Source of the DNA: Phyllobacteriaceae bacterium
GTDB lineage: Bacteria > Pseudomonadota > Alphaproteobacteria > Rhizobiales > Rhizobiaceae
Direction: 5' to 3'
Length of the DNA stretch: 64,000 nt
Assembly: GCA_016711085.1 (NCBI GenBank)
Contig: JADJTR010000001.1
Location: 62,001-126,000 of the forward strand
Positions 56,061 to 64,000 of this stretch are shown here, in pieces. Made by a program: the position numbers and the translations under genes. The notes below the pieces were generated by a model that saw only the letters and a program-made list of their open reading frames with translations, did no database searches and had not been told where the DNA came from. Each line of letters begins with the position of its first letter. The first letter of the stretch is position 1.

Positions 56061-57250
56061 CCCGCCTTGCGCAGCGCCCGGTCGAGATCGTCAAGCAGAT
56101 CCTCGCCGTCCTCCAGACCGACGGAAAGGCGCAGCATTCCCGGCGTGATCCCGGCGCCGAGCCGGGCTTCCTCGGTCATGCTCTTGTGCGTCGTCGTCGT
56201 CGGATGGGTGATGAGGCTCTTGGCGTCGCCGAGGTTGTTGGAAATGCGGATGATGCCAAGCCCGTTTTCCGTGGCGAATGCGGCGTCCTTGCCGCCCTTC
56301 AGTTCGAAGCAGACGAGTGTCGAACCGCCGGTCATCTGTCTGGCCACGATAGCAGCTTGTGGATGATCGGCTCGCCCGGGATAGATCACTCGCGAAACGG
56401 CGCTATGGCCGGCGAGGAAATCGGCGATGCGGCCGGCGCTTTCGGTCTGCTGGCGCACGCGCACCGGCAGCGTTTCAAGGCCTTTCAGCAGCACCCAGGC
56501 ATTGAACGGCGACAGGCTCGGACCGGTGTGACGGAAATAGTCGTGCAAATTCTTGTCGATCCATTCCTTTGACGACAGCAGCACGCCGCCGAGGCAGCGC
56601 CCCTGACCGTCGATGTGCTTGGTCGCCGAATAGACGACGATGTCGGCCCCGTGCAACAGCGGCTTTTGCAAAAGCGGCGTGGCGAACACATTGTCGATGA
56701 CGACGTTCGCGCCGACCGAATGGGCAATCTCGGCGATGGCGGCAATGTCATAGACTTCAAGTGTTGGATTGGTTGGCGTCTCGAAGAAGACGACCTTGGT
56801 GTTCGGCTTCACAGCACGACGCCATTGGTCGAGATCGGCGCCGTCGACCAGTGTGACGTCGATGCCGTATTTCGGCGCCAGCGTTTCGATGATCCAGCGG
56901 CAGGAGCCGAACAGCGCCTTGGCCGCGACGATATGGTCGCCGGACCTGACCTGGCACAGGATCGCGGCGGCGACCGCCGCCATGCCGGACCCGAAAGCGC
57001 GCGCGTCCTCCGCGCCTTCCAGCAGGCACATGCGCTGTTCGAACATGTGGTTGGTCGGATTGGCGTAGCGCGAATAGATGAAGCCCGGCTCTTCGCCCTT
57101 GAAGCGGGCTTCGGCCGCTTCGGCGCTGTCGTAGACGAAGCCCTGCGTCAGGAACAGCGCTTCCGACGTTTCGCCATGCTGGGAACGCTCGGTTGCGCCG
57201 TGCACGAGTTGCGTGGCCGGCCGGAGATTGCGAAGACCCTTCTCAGTCAC
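56057..57250 (-). CDS. metZ: O-succinylhomoserine sulfhydrylase
   Basis: 397 aa from GTG 57250; the longer frame to 57301 runs through a leader terminator and is rejected. GGTGAGG precedes GTG. PLP enzyme of methionine synthesis, turning O-succinylhomoserine and sulphide into homocysteine. VHGATERSQHGETSEALFLTQGFVY at the front and the PLP lysine in YSATKHIDGQGR near 208 are typical of the family. A SAM-II riboswitch and a terminator lie in its leader, so methionine supply controls it. Confidence 0.95.
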   Translation of the reverse strand: MTEKGLRNLRPATQLVHGATERSQHGETSEALFLTQGFVYDSAEAAEARFKGEEPGFIYSRYANPTNHMFEQRMCLLEGAEDARAFGSGMAAVAAAILCQVRSGDHIVAAKALFGSCRWIIETLAPKYGIDVTLVDGADLDQWRRAVKPNTKVVFFETPTNPTLEVYDIAAIAEIAHSVGANVVIDNVFATPLLQKPLLHGADIVVYSATKHIDGQGRCLGGVLLSSKEWIDKNLHDYFRHTGPSLSPFNAWVLLKGLETLPVRVRQQTESAGRIADFLAGHSAVSRVIYPGRADHPQAAIVARQMTGGSTLVCFELKGGKDAAFATENGLGIIRISNNLGDAKSLITHPTTTTHKSMTEEARLGAGITPGMLRLSVGLEDGEDLLDDLDRALRKAG

Positions 57251-57262
57251 AGCCTCACCAAA

Positions 57263-57297
57263 CAAAAAACCGGCCGCGATAGATCGCCAGCCGGTTG
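57263..57297 (-). terminator. Leader terminator downstream of SAM-II aptamer
   Basis: On the minus strand ACCGGC...GCCGGT with an inner GCGAT/ATCGC pairing and a run of T, between the aptamer and metZ. It is the probable expression platform, forming when SAM is bound. Confidence 0.75.
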
Positions 57298-57306
57298 CCA
57301 ACCCGA

Positions 57307-57362
57307 CCCATTTAGCGACTTGTTTAACGTGGCTGCAAGCTGGTCGAGCAAATCACCACGGG
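57307..57362 (-). ncRNA. SAM-II riboswitch
   Basis: Reads CCCGTGGTGATTTG at the 5' end, CTTGCAGCCACGTTAAAC in the middle and AAGTCGCTAAATGGG at the 3' end. GTGG pairs with CCAC, CTTG with CAAG, and the TGATTT and GCTAAA stretches are the conserved pseudoknot parts of SAM-II (metA motif). Found upstream of metA/metZ-type genes in alphaproteobacteria. It binds S-adenosylmethionine and turns metZ off. Confidence 0.93.
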
Positions 57363-57450
57363 ATAAGTCACCCATAAAACGCCAACCGCCCTTGCGTCAA
57401 TGCGGCCGTCCCGGCAAACCTCCTGAAAATCGCAATACGGGGGATCTGGC

Positions 57451-58537
57451 GTGTCAGCGCCCGGCATCGTTCCCGATCACGGCATCAAGGCGTTGTTCGA
57501 CGCCGGGCGGCTTCTGGCCGAACGGCCGCTCGACCATGACCAGATTCAGCCGGCGAGCCTCGATTTGAGGTTGGGGGTCAAGGCATGGCGCGTGCGCGCC
57601 AGTTTCCTGCCCGGCCCGCAAAGCACCGTCGCCGCCAAGCTCGACCGCCTGCGCTTGCACGAAATCGACCTGACCGAATCCGCCGTGCTGGAAACCGGCT
57701 GCGTCTATATCGTGCCGCTGCTGGAAAGCCTTGCCCTGCCCACCGGAATGTCCGCCTCGACCAACCCGAAAAGCTCGACCGGCCGGCTCGACATTTTCAC
57801 GCGCGTACTCACCGATCATGCCCAGGAGTTCGACAAGGTTCCGGCCGGCTACGCCGGCCCGCTCTATTTGGAAGTCAGCCCGCGCACCTTCCCGATTGTC
57901 GTCCGCGCCGGTTCGCGCCTGTCGCAATTGCGGTTCCGTGTCGGCGCGCCGCTGCTGGCCGCGGCCCAGCTTGAAGAACTCCACAAGCGCGAGACGCTGG
58001 TCACGTCGTCCGCGGCATCGATTTCGGGCGGCGGCATTGCCCTGTCGATCGATTTGTCCGGCGAAGGTCTTGTCGGCTACCGCGCCAAGCATCACACCGG
58101 CCTGATCGATGTCGACAGGCGGGGGCGCGCTCGATGTGCTCGATTATTGGGAGCCGATTCTCGGGCGAGGACAGGGCGAGTTGATCCTCGATCCGGACGA
58201 GTTTTACATCCTCGTGTCGCGCGAGGCCGTGCGCGTGCCGCCCGATTTCGCCGCCGAGATGACGCCATTCGATCCCCTCGTCGGCGAGTTCCGCGTCCAC
58301 TACGCCGGTTTTTTCGATCCGGGATTCGGCCACTCGGCGTCGGGCGGCAAGGGCGCGCGCGCCGTGCTCGAGGTGCGCAGCCACGAAGTGCCGTTCATCC
58401 TGGAACATGGCCAGATCGTCGGGCGGCTGGTCTACGAAGCCATGCAGGCGCGGCCGACAACGCTTTACGGGCAGGGCATCGGCTCGAACTACCAGGCCCA
58501 GGGCCTGAAACTGTCGAAGCACTTTCGCGCTCCGTAG
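57451..58537 (+). pseudogene. dcd: dCTP deaminase (long form), frameshifted
   Basis: About 361 aa once repaired, from GTG 57451. Supplies dUMP/dUTP for thymidylate by deaminating dCTP. SASTNPKSSTGRLDIFTRVLTD near 104 contains the catalytic Ser/Arg set. At 58113-58120 the run AGGCGGGGGCGC carries one G too many: removing it joins LIDVDRRG to ALDVLDYWEPIL, and the second half (two-domain form) runs to 58537. The second half begins on its own only at ATG 58109. The break is probably a consensus error. Confidence 0.88.
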
Positions 58538-58544
58538 ACGTCGA

Positions 58545-59573
58545 TCAACGCGGCGCGGGCCCGATGGAGTCGCGTACGACCAGTTCGACCGGCCAAATCT
58601 CGCCGACAGGTTCTGCCTCGGCGCCGGAAAGCATTGCCGCGAGCCGTTCGGCGACCCGGAAACCGGCCTTGCGAATTGGCGACCGTACGCAGGTGAGCGG
58701 AGTCCGGAAATTTTCCGGTTTGAGGTACGGAAAAACATCGTCATGGGCGATAACGGAAATGTCCCTGCCGGCCTCCAGGCGCCGGTCCGTCAGCGCCCGG
58801 ATCACGCCGAGCGCCACGATCATTGACGAGCACAGGAAAGCGGTTGGCGGTTCGCTGCCATCAAGCAGATCGATGGCGGATCGGTAGCCATAGGCTTCCG
58901 TCATGGCGCCGCGCCGCTTGAGTCGTGGTTCGAAGGCAATACCGGCTTCGGCATGTGCCGATACAGCCCCACGCTCACGATGGTCGGCGAAAGTCATGCG
59001 TTCCTCGCCGTTGACGATGGCGATCCGCCGGTGCCCGAGTTTGATCAGCAGCCTGGTCGCGTCACGAAACCCGCCCTCATTGTCGATGTCGATGAATGCA
59101 TAGGTGTCGTCAGCATCCTCGCTGCGGCCGTGGACGATAAAGGGAAGGTCAAGTTCACCGAGAATTTCAATGCGCCGGTCGCGCCGCACTGGCGCCGAGA
59201 CGAAAACGGCGTCCACTTGCCGGGTCGCGGCAAGGCGTCGGTAGGTCGCTTCCTCGCGCGTCGGCAGTGAAGGGGCGATGTGAATGTCGAAGTTGTGGGT
59301 GATGGCGAATTCGCCAACGCCGGAGAGAAACTCCATGAAATGCGGATCGCTCTGCACATCCGGCCCGGTTGTCATGACGTAGCCAATGGCGCCAGCCTTG
59401 CCCGTCGCCAGGCGTCGCGCCGCCTGGTTCGGGGAATAGCCCAACCTGTTGGCGGCCTCCGAGACAATCGCGCGGGTTCGCTCACTCACTTCGGGATATC
59501 CGTTGAGCGCGCGACTAACTGTCGTCTGCGACAGGTTGAGATGCGTGGCGAGGGCTTTAAGATTGACTGCCAT
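58545..59573 (-). CDS. aglR: LacI-family repressor of alpha-glucoside genes (AglR-like)
   Basis: 342 aa. The helix-turn-helix at residues 4-25 (LKALATHLNLSQTTVSRALNGYPEVS) has the LacI hinge after it (NQAARRLATGK). The sugar-binding domain follows, with a C-terminal LTCVRSPIRKAG. It is divergent from aglE and 295 bases away, as AglR is in Sinorhizobium. Two palindromes with centre CG occur in the gap. Sugar ligand probably an alpha-glucoside such as trehalose, maltose or sucrose. Confidence 0.93.
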   Translation of the reverse strand: MAVNLKALATHLNLSQTTVSRALNGYPEVSERTRAIVSEAANRLGYSPNQAARRLATGKAGAIGYVMTTGPDVQSDPHFMEFLSGVGEFAITHNFDIHIAPSLPTREEATYRRLAATRQVDAVFVSAPVRRDRRIEILGELDLPFIVHGRSEDADDTYAFIDIDNEGGFRDATRLLIKLGHRRIAIVNGEERMTFADHRERGAVSAHAEAGIAFEPRLKRRGAMTEAYGYRSAIDLLDGSEPPTAFLCSSMIVALGVIRALTDRRLEAGRDISVIAHDDVFPYLKPENFRTPLTCVRSPIRKAGFRVAERLAAMLSGAEAEPVGEIWPVELVVRDSIGPAPR

Positions 59574-59594
59574 GCCTCTGCGTGACCATCTTTC

Positions 59595-59604
59595 AAACCG
59601 CTTT
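59595..59604. promoter_or_regulatory. LacI-type operator near aglR
   Basis: AAACCGCTTT, one mismatch from the perfect AAAGCGCTTT core at 59796-59805, and 21 bases before the aglR start. Suggests autoregulation. Confidence 0.5.
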
Positions 59605-59793
59605 CAATCGCTCGGGCGCCATTCGGTGAAAGGCCGATCTTGGGAACTTGTTTGCGTTTGCAGCCGGATTCAAGCATTTTCACGTTTGCGCCGCACCAAA
59701 TCGTTGCTGCAATGCCGAAATATTGCCATTTTTACAATTGCGATCGAACCGCCGTCTTGACTCCCATCGCAATTGGGTGTGGTTTAGGAGCAG

Positions 59794-59807
59794 CCAAAGC
59801 GCTTTGG
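59794..59807. promoter_or_regulatory. LacI-type operator before aglE
   Basis: Perfect 14-bp palindrome CCAAAGCGCTTTGG, 62 bases before the aglE start, with the CG centre typical of LacI-family operators. Likely AglR binding site. Confidence 0.8.
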
Positions 59808-59868
59808 AAATCGCACTGGCTTTGCCCCGGCAAGTCCGGAAATGTCATCCATTGGGAGGATGCCCTTC

Positions 59869-61227
59869 ATGAAAAAGACCCTGCTTCTCGGCGTCGCGGC
59901 GCTCGCGCTGGCTGTCGCCGCTCCCGCCTCGGCCGAATTGATGTTCAAGCCCGGCGAAGACGCCCGTTTCAACTGGAAGAGCTTTGAGGACTTCAAGGCC
60001 GCCAATGCCGCCCTCAAGGGTCAGACGCTTACCATGTTTGGTCCGTGGCGCGGCGAGGACGAAAAGCTCGTCCAATCCATTCTCGACTATTTCCGCGACG
60101 CCACCGGCGTCGATGTGAAGTACTCGTCGTCTGAAAACTACGAACAGCAGATCGTCATCGACGCGCAGGCGGGCAGCCCGCCCGATGTCGCCATTCTGCC
60201 GCAGCCCGGCCTGATCGCCGACCTGGCGTCCAAGGGCTTCCTGACCGCGCTAGGCGACGACACCCAGAAATGGCTTGGCGAAAACTACGCCGCCGGCGCT
60301 TCCTGGGTCAGCCTGGGCAGCTACAAAGGCAAGGACGGCGCCGCTGCCCTCTACGCCTTCCCCTACAAGATCGATCTGAAATCGCTGGTCTGGTACTCAC
60401 CGGAAAACTTCAAGGACGCCGGCTACGCGATTCCGCAAACGATGGAAGAACTCAAGGCCTTGACCGAGAAGATCGTCGCCGACGGCGGCAAGCCGTGGTG
60501 CATCGGCCTTGGCTCGGGTGGCGCGACCGGTTGGCCGGCGACCGACTGGGTCGAGGATTTCATGCTGCGCACGCAGTCGCCCGATATCTATGACAAGTGG
60601 GTGACCAATGAGGTGAAGTTCTCCGATCCGGCCGTGGTCGGCGCGATCGAGGAGTTTGGCTGGTTTGCCCGCAATGACAAGTTCGTCGATGGCGGCGCGG
60701 CGGCGGTCGGCACCACCGATTTCCGCGACAGCCCGAAGGGTCTCTTCGCTTCGCCGCCGAAGTGCTACATGCATCGTCAGGCGTCGTTCATCCCGTCCTT
60801 CTTCCCGGAAGGCACGAAGCTCGGCGAGGACGCCGACTTCTTCTACCTGCCGGCCTATGCGGGCAAGGATCTCGGCAAGCCGGTGCTCGGCGCCGGCACT
60901 CTGGCGATGATCATGAAGGACACGCCCGCCTCGCGTGCTTTCATCGAGTTCCTCAAAACCCCGATCGCGCACGAAGTGTGGATGGCGCAATCGGGTTTCC
61001 TGACGCCACTGAAGACCGTCAATGTCGAAGCCTACGGCAACCCGGCGCTGAAGAAGCAGGGCGAAATCCTGCTTGGCGCCACGACTTTCCGATTTGACGG
61101 CTCCGACCTGATGCCGGGCAAGATCGGCGCTGGCGCGTTCTGGACCGGCATGGTCGACTATGCCGGCGGCAAGGCCGCCGCCGATGTCGGCGCCGACATC
61201 CAGAAGGCGTGGGACGCGATCAAGTAA
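59869..61227 (+). CDS. aglE: Alpha-glucoside ABC transporter substrate-binding protein
   Basis: 452 aa from ATG 59869 with GGGAGGA ahead; the longer frame to 59842 is rejected. Signal peptide MKKTLLLGVAALALAVAAP cut near ASAE. Type I/II sugar-binding fold (extracellular solute-binding family 1): LTMFGPWRGEDEKLV, QIVIDAQAGSPPDVAILPQPG and WTGMVDYAGGKAAADVG. The first gene after the LacI operator. A strong hairpin follows and may hold the message for this abundant protein. Confidence 0.95.
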   Translation: MKKTLLLGVAALALAVAAPASAELMFKPGEDARFNWKSFEDFKAANAALKGQTLTMFGPWRGEDEKLVQSILDYFRDATGVDVKYSSSENYEQQIVIDAQAGSPPDVAILPQPGLIADLASKGFLTALGDDTQKWLGENYAAGASWVSLGSYKGKDGAAALYAFPYKIDLKSLVWYSPENFKDAGYAIPQTMEELKALTEKIVADGGKPWCIGLGSGGATGWPATDWVEDFMLRTQSPDIYDKWVTNEVKFSDPAVVGAIEEFGWFARNDKFVDGGAAAVGTTDFRDSPKGLFASPPKCYMHRQASFIPSFFPEGTKLGEDADFFYLPAYAGKDLGKPVLGAGTLAMIMKDTPASRAFIEFLKTPIAHEVWMAQSGFLTPLKTVNVEAYGNPALKKQGEILLGATTFRFDGSDLMPGKIGAGAFWTGMVDYAGGKAAADVGADIQKAWDAIK

Positions 61228-61234
61228 CGACAGT

Positions 61235-61267
61235 CCGGGGCCGGTCGCTTGAGCGGGTCGGCCCCGG
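61235..61267 (+). other. Intercistronic hairpin aglE-aglF
   Basis: CCGGGGCC and GGCCCCGG, perfect 8-bp arms with a 17-base loop, 7 bases after aglE. No T tract, so it probably protects the aglE mRNA end and lets aglE be made in excess of aglF/G. Confidence 0.6.
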
Positions 61268-61356
61268 GGCTTTCTCGATTTCGGGACAGGGTGAACCGCG
61301 CCGATTGAAAGGCGCGAACGGCTTCTTGTTCACGCGAATTTCCGCGGGAGGCGGCA

Positions 61357-62367
61357 ATGACGCAGCAGGTCATCACGGCGACGATCACGATCCTGATCGG
61401 CGTCGCCGGTTCGATCCTCTATTTCGTCGGCACGAACTGGCTGCTCGACCGGATTTTCCCTTTCCGCGACGGTGCGTCGCCGAACGCGGCGCGCAACCAC
61501 CGCATCACCACCGCGGTCCGCCCGTGGCTGTTTCTCGGACCGGCGCTTCTGGCGCTTGGCGTTTACCTCATCTACCCCGTGTTCGAAACGCTGCGCCTGA
61601 GTCTGTACAATCGCGACACGACAGCGTTTGTCGGTTTCGACAATTATGCGTGGCTCGTCGGCGATGCCGGATTTCGCGAGTCGATTCTCAATAATTTCAT
61701 GTGGCTGCTGGTCGTTCCGACAGCGGCGACTTTCTTCGGCCTGATGGCCGCTGTCCTGACCGACCGTATCTGGTGGGGCAACATCGCCAAGAGTCTGGTG
61801 TTCATGCCGATGGCGATTTCCTTCGTCGGCGCATCGGTCATCTGGAAATTCGTCTACGACTATCGCGCCGCCGGGTCCGAGCAGATCGGCATCCTCAACG
61901 CCTTTGTCGTCTGGCTCGGCTTTGAACCGCAGGCTTGGATAGCGGTGCCGGTCTGGAACAATTTCTTTCTGATGGTCATCCTGATCTGGATCCAGACCGG
62001 TTTCGCCATGGTCATCCTGTCGGCGGCGCTGCGTGGCATCCCCGAGGAAACGATGGAAGCGGCGGTCATCGACGGCGCCAACGATTTCCAGATTTTCTTT
62101 CACATCATGGTGCCGCAGATCTGGGGAACGATTGCCGTCGTCTGGACCACAATCACCATCGTCGTGCTGAAAGTGTTCGACATCGTTTTCGCCATGACCA
62201 ACGGCCAGTGGAACAGCCAGGTTCTCGGCAATCTCATGTACGACTGGATGTTCCGCGGCTTCGATTTTGGTCGCGGCGCGGCCATCGCCATTGTCATCAT
62301 GGTTCTGGTCACGCCCATCATGATCTCCAACATCCGCCGCGCCAAGGCCGAGACGAAAGGGCACTGA
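61357..62367 (+). CDS. aglF: Alpha-glucoside ABC transporter permease AglF
   Basis: 336 aa, MalF-type inner-membrane permease. Six membrane helices plus a long first cytoplasmic part. The EAA loop for the ATPase contact is MEAAVIDGANDFQIFFHIMVP near residue 230. GGGAGGC precedes ATG 61357. Separated by one base from aglG. ATPase AglK lies beyond the window. Confidence 0.94.
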   Translation: MTQQVITATITILIGVAGSILYFVGTNWLLDRIFPFRDGASPNAARNHRITTAVRPWLFLGPALLALGVYLIYPVFETLRLSLYNRDTTAFVGFDNYAWLVGDAGFRESILNNFMWLLVVPTAATFFGLMAAVLTDRIWWGNIAKSLVFMPMAISFVGASVIWKFVYDYRAAGSEQIGILNAFVVWLGFEPQAWIAVPVWNNFFLMVILIWIQTGFAMVILSAALRGIPEETMEAAVIDGANDFQIFFHIMVPQIWGTIAVVWTTITIVVLKVFDIVFAMTNGQWNSQVLGNLMYDWMFRGFDFGRGAAIAIVIMVLVTPIMISNIRRAKAETKGH

Positions 62368-62368
62368 C

Positions 62369-63520
62369 ATGGACGGCATCGCCGGTCGCAAATCCGCGCT
62401 TACCTGGGCGGTACATATTTCGGTGCTTCTGCTCGTGGCATTGTGGACACTGCCAACGGCGGGCCTGCTCATTTCGTCTTTCCGCGACAAGGATCAGCTG
62501 GCCGTTTCCGGCTGGTGGACAGCGCTGACGACCTCGACCCAGAACTTGGTCGGCCGCGCCGATGGCGCCGAGAAACAGGTCGAAGTCGACGGCAAATTCG
62601 TTATCGCCGGCAATTTGCTTGACGGCCCCGGCCAGACCGTCACCGCGTTCGGCTACCGCTCGCAGGAGCCGACGAAGTTCAAGGCTGGCGAGATCGCCGA
62701 TCTCGGCGATGGCCGCGGATTGACGGTCACCGCCGACGGCGACTACATCATCGAGTCCGACCTTCGGATCGAAGGCGACCGTGGCCAGCGCATATTCTAC
62801 ACGGCGGCTATCCCGCCGCGTTTCTCGCTGGACAACTATCGTTCGGTTCTCGGCTCTGGAGGGGCCGGCCGCGCCTTCGTCAACTCGCTGACGGTGACGA
62901 TTCCGTCGACCATCATCCCGATCATGGTCGCCGCTTTCGCCGCTTACGCGCTGGCGTGGATGCGTTTTCCCGGTCGCGCCTTGCTGATTGCCGTCATTGT
63001 CGGCCTGCTCGTCGTGCCGCTGCAATTGTCGCTGATCCCGCTGCTGACGCTTTACAACAAGATCGGCGCTTTCGCGGGCATTCCGGCCAAGGGCTATGTC
63101 GGCATCTGGCTGGCGCACATGGCCTTCGGCCTGCCGCTCGCCATTTACCTGTTGCGCAACTATATGGCCGGCCTGCCGGGCGAGATCATCGAATCGGCCC
63201 GCGTCGATGGCGCTTCCGATTTCGACATCTTCATCCGCATCGTGCTGCCGTTGTCGTTTCCGGCGCTCGCCTCCTTTGCAATTTTCCAGTTCCTGTGGGT
63301 CTGGAATGACTTGCTGGTCGCCCTCGTCTTTCTGGCGCCTCAAAAGGAGCAGCTCGTCCTCACGGGCCAACTCGTAAACCTGATGGGCTCACGCGGCGGT
63401 GACTGGGAAATCCTCACGGCGTCCGCCTTCGTCACCATCGTCGTGCCGCTCCTCGTGTTTTTCTCCCTGCAGCGCTTCCTCGTGCGCGGCTTGCTCGCAG
63501 GCTCCGTGAAAGGTGGCTGA
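62369..63520 (+). CDS. aglG: Alpha-glucoside ABC transporter permease AglG
   Basis: 383 aa, MalG-type permease. After the first helix, residues about 40-145 form a large periplasmic loop (common in AglG). Five further helices follow, with the EAA loop ESARVDGASDFDIFIRIVLP near residue 275. Starts one base after the aglF stop. Followed by the alpha-glucosidase gene. Confidence 0.94.
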   Translation: MDGIAGRKSALTWAVHISVLLLVALWTLPTAGLLISSFRDKDQLAVSGWWTALTTSTQNLVGRADGAEKQVEVDGKFVIAGNLLDGPGQTVTAFGYRSQEPTKFKAGEIADLGDGRGLTVTADGDYIIESDLRIEGDRGQRIFYTAAIPPRFSLDNYRSVLGSGGAGRAFVNSLTVTIPSTIIPIMVAAFAAYALAWMRFPGRALLIAVIVGLLVVPLQLSLIPLLTLYNKIGAFAGIPAKGYVGIWLAHMAFGLPLAIYLLRNYMAGLPGEIIESARVDGASDFDIFIRIVLPLSFPALASFAIFQFLWVWNDLLVALVFLAPQKEQLVLTGQLVNLMGSRGGDWEILTASAFVTIVVPLLVFFSLQRFLVRGLLAGSVKGG

Positions 63521-63526
63521 ACCGGA

Positions 63527-64000
63527 ATGAACGCCATGACCCCGACCGAAAAGGCCAAACCGGAAACTGCCGTCGACAAGGACTGGTGGCGCGGAGCGGT
63601 GATCTACCAGATCTATCCGCGTTCGTTTCAGGACTCCAATGACGATGGCATCGGCGATCTGGCCGGCATTCGCCAACGTCTGCCCTATGTCGCCGCGCTG
63701 GGCGTCGACGCCATCTGGATTTCGCCGTTTTTCGCCTCGCCGATGAATGATTTCGGCTACGATGTGTCGGACTATCGTGCCGTCGATCCGATGTTTGGTT
63801 CGGTCGAGGATTTCCGCGCCCTGGTCGACGACGCCCACCACCTCGGCCTCAAGGTCATGATCGATCTGGTCATCTCGCACACGTCGGACCGGCATTCGTG
63901 GTTCGTCGAAAGCCGGTCGAGCCGCGCCAACGCGCGCGCCGATTGGTATGTCTGGGCCGACGCCAAGCCGGACGGTTCGCCACCCAACAACTGGTTGTCG
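63527..64000 (+). CDS. aglA: Alpha-glucosidase, GH13 (5' part only)
   Basis: First 158 codons from ATG 63527, open to the end of the window. Cytoplasmic glycoside hydrolase family 13 enzyme, hydrolysing imported alpha-glucosides. WWRGAVIYQIYPRSFQDSN starts the barrel, then GDLAGIRQRLPYVAALGVDAIWISPFFASP, and DLVISHTSDRHSWF is the first catalytic-domain region (conserved region I). The catalytic residues lie beyond the window. Starts 6 bases after aglG. Confidence 0.93.
   Translation, partial: MNAMTPTEKAKPETAVDKDWWRGAVIYQIYPRSFQDSNDDGIGDLAGIRQRLPYVAALGVDAIWISPFFASPMNDFGYDVSDYRAVDPMFGSVEDFRALVDDAHHLGLKVMIDLVISHTSDRHSWFVESRSSRANARADWYVWADAKPDGSPPNNWLS

Overview
The window reads as a chromosomal segment of a GC-rich alphaproteobacterium, most likely a Hyphomicrobiales (Rhizobiales) member. 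The markers are a GcrA cell-cycle regulator, a class I lysyl-tRNA synthetase, a cpa/tad pilus locus, a SAM-II riboswitch before metZ, a form II coxSLM cluster, a PodJ-like polarity protein and an aglR-aglEFGA alpha-glucoside locus.

Layout: 0.1-1.9 kb (minus) carries two TadE-like minor pseudopilins and a secretin-N-domain protein. 2.2-11.0 kb (plus) carries flp-cpaABCDEF-tadBC, the secretion machine of a Flp pilus. 11.09-13.56 kb is a 2.4-kb genomic island between an intact tRNA-Thr(CGT) and a 46-bp copy of its 3' end. It holds a Cas2-like SinR-family protein, an 85-aa partner, a 43-aa basic protein and an XRE/ImmA pair, with no recognisable integrase. 13.6-16.2 kb is a FIST sensor plus hybrid histidine kinase. 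16.4-20.3 kb is coxS-coxL-coxM. 20.4-28.8 kb holds an SH3 protein, a nitronate monooxygenase, a TPR-methyltransferase, a ligase-associated helicase with PdeM, and a TSUP permease pair. 28.9-32.5 kb is a PodJ-like gene. 32.9-40.4 kb is a MerR (LiuR-like) regulator followed by a beta-oxidation operon. 40.7-45.5 kb holds YiaA-, S24-, thermonuclease-, LysRS-, TerB- and solute-binding-type genes. 45.8-50.9 kb is a luxR-luxI-crotonase quorum-sensing cluster, a glycosyltransferase and PPK2. 51.0-58.5 kb holds gcrA, argD-argF-hslO, apaG, a phosphatidyltransferase, metZ and dcd. 58.5-64 kb is the agl locus, with aglA cut by the window edge.

Two things stand out. First, a palindromic operator (half-site ATTGACGTTT) occurs upstream of the MerR gene, of the acyl-CoA dehydrogenase operon and of the distant nitronate monooxygenase, so the three probably form one regulon. 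Second, at least six normally intact genes (FIST, TIGR02186-type, podJ-like, yiaA, argF, dcd), and probably also the starts of cpaD and ppk2, are broken by single-base shifts at or near short homopolymer runs. That pattern fits consensus errors in the assembly better than real gene decay.

No CRISPR array, rRNA, insertion sequence or prophage structural gene was seen.
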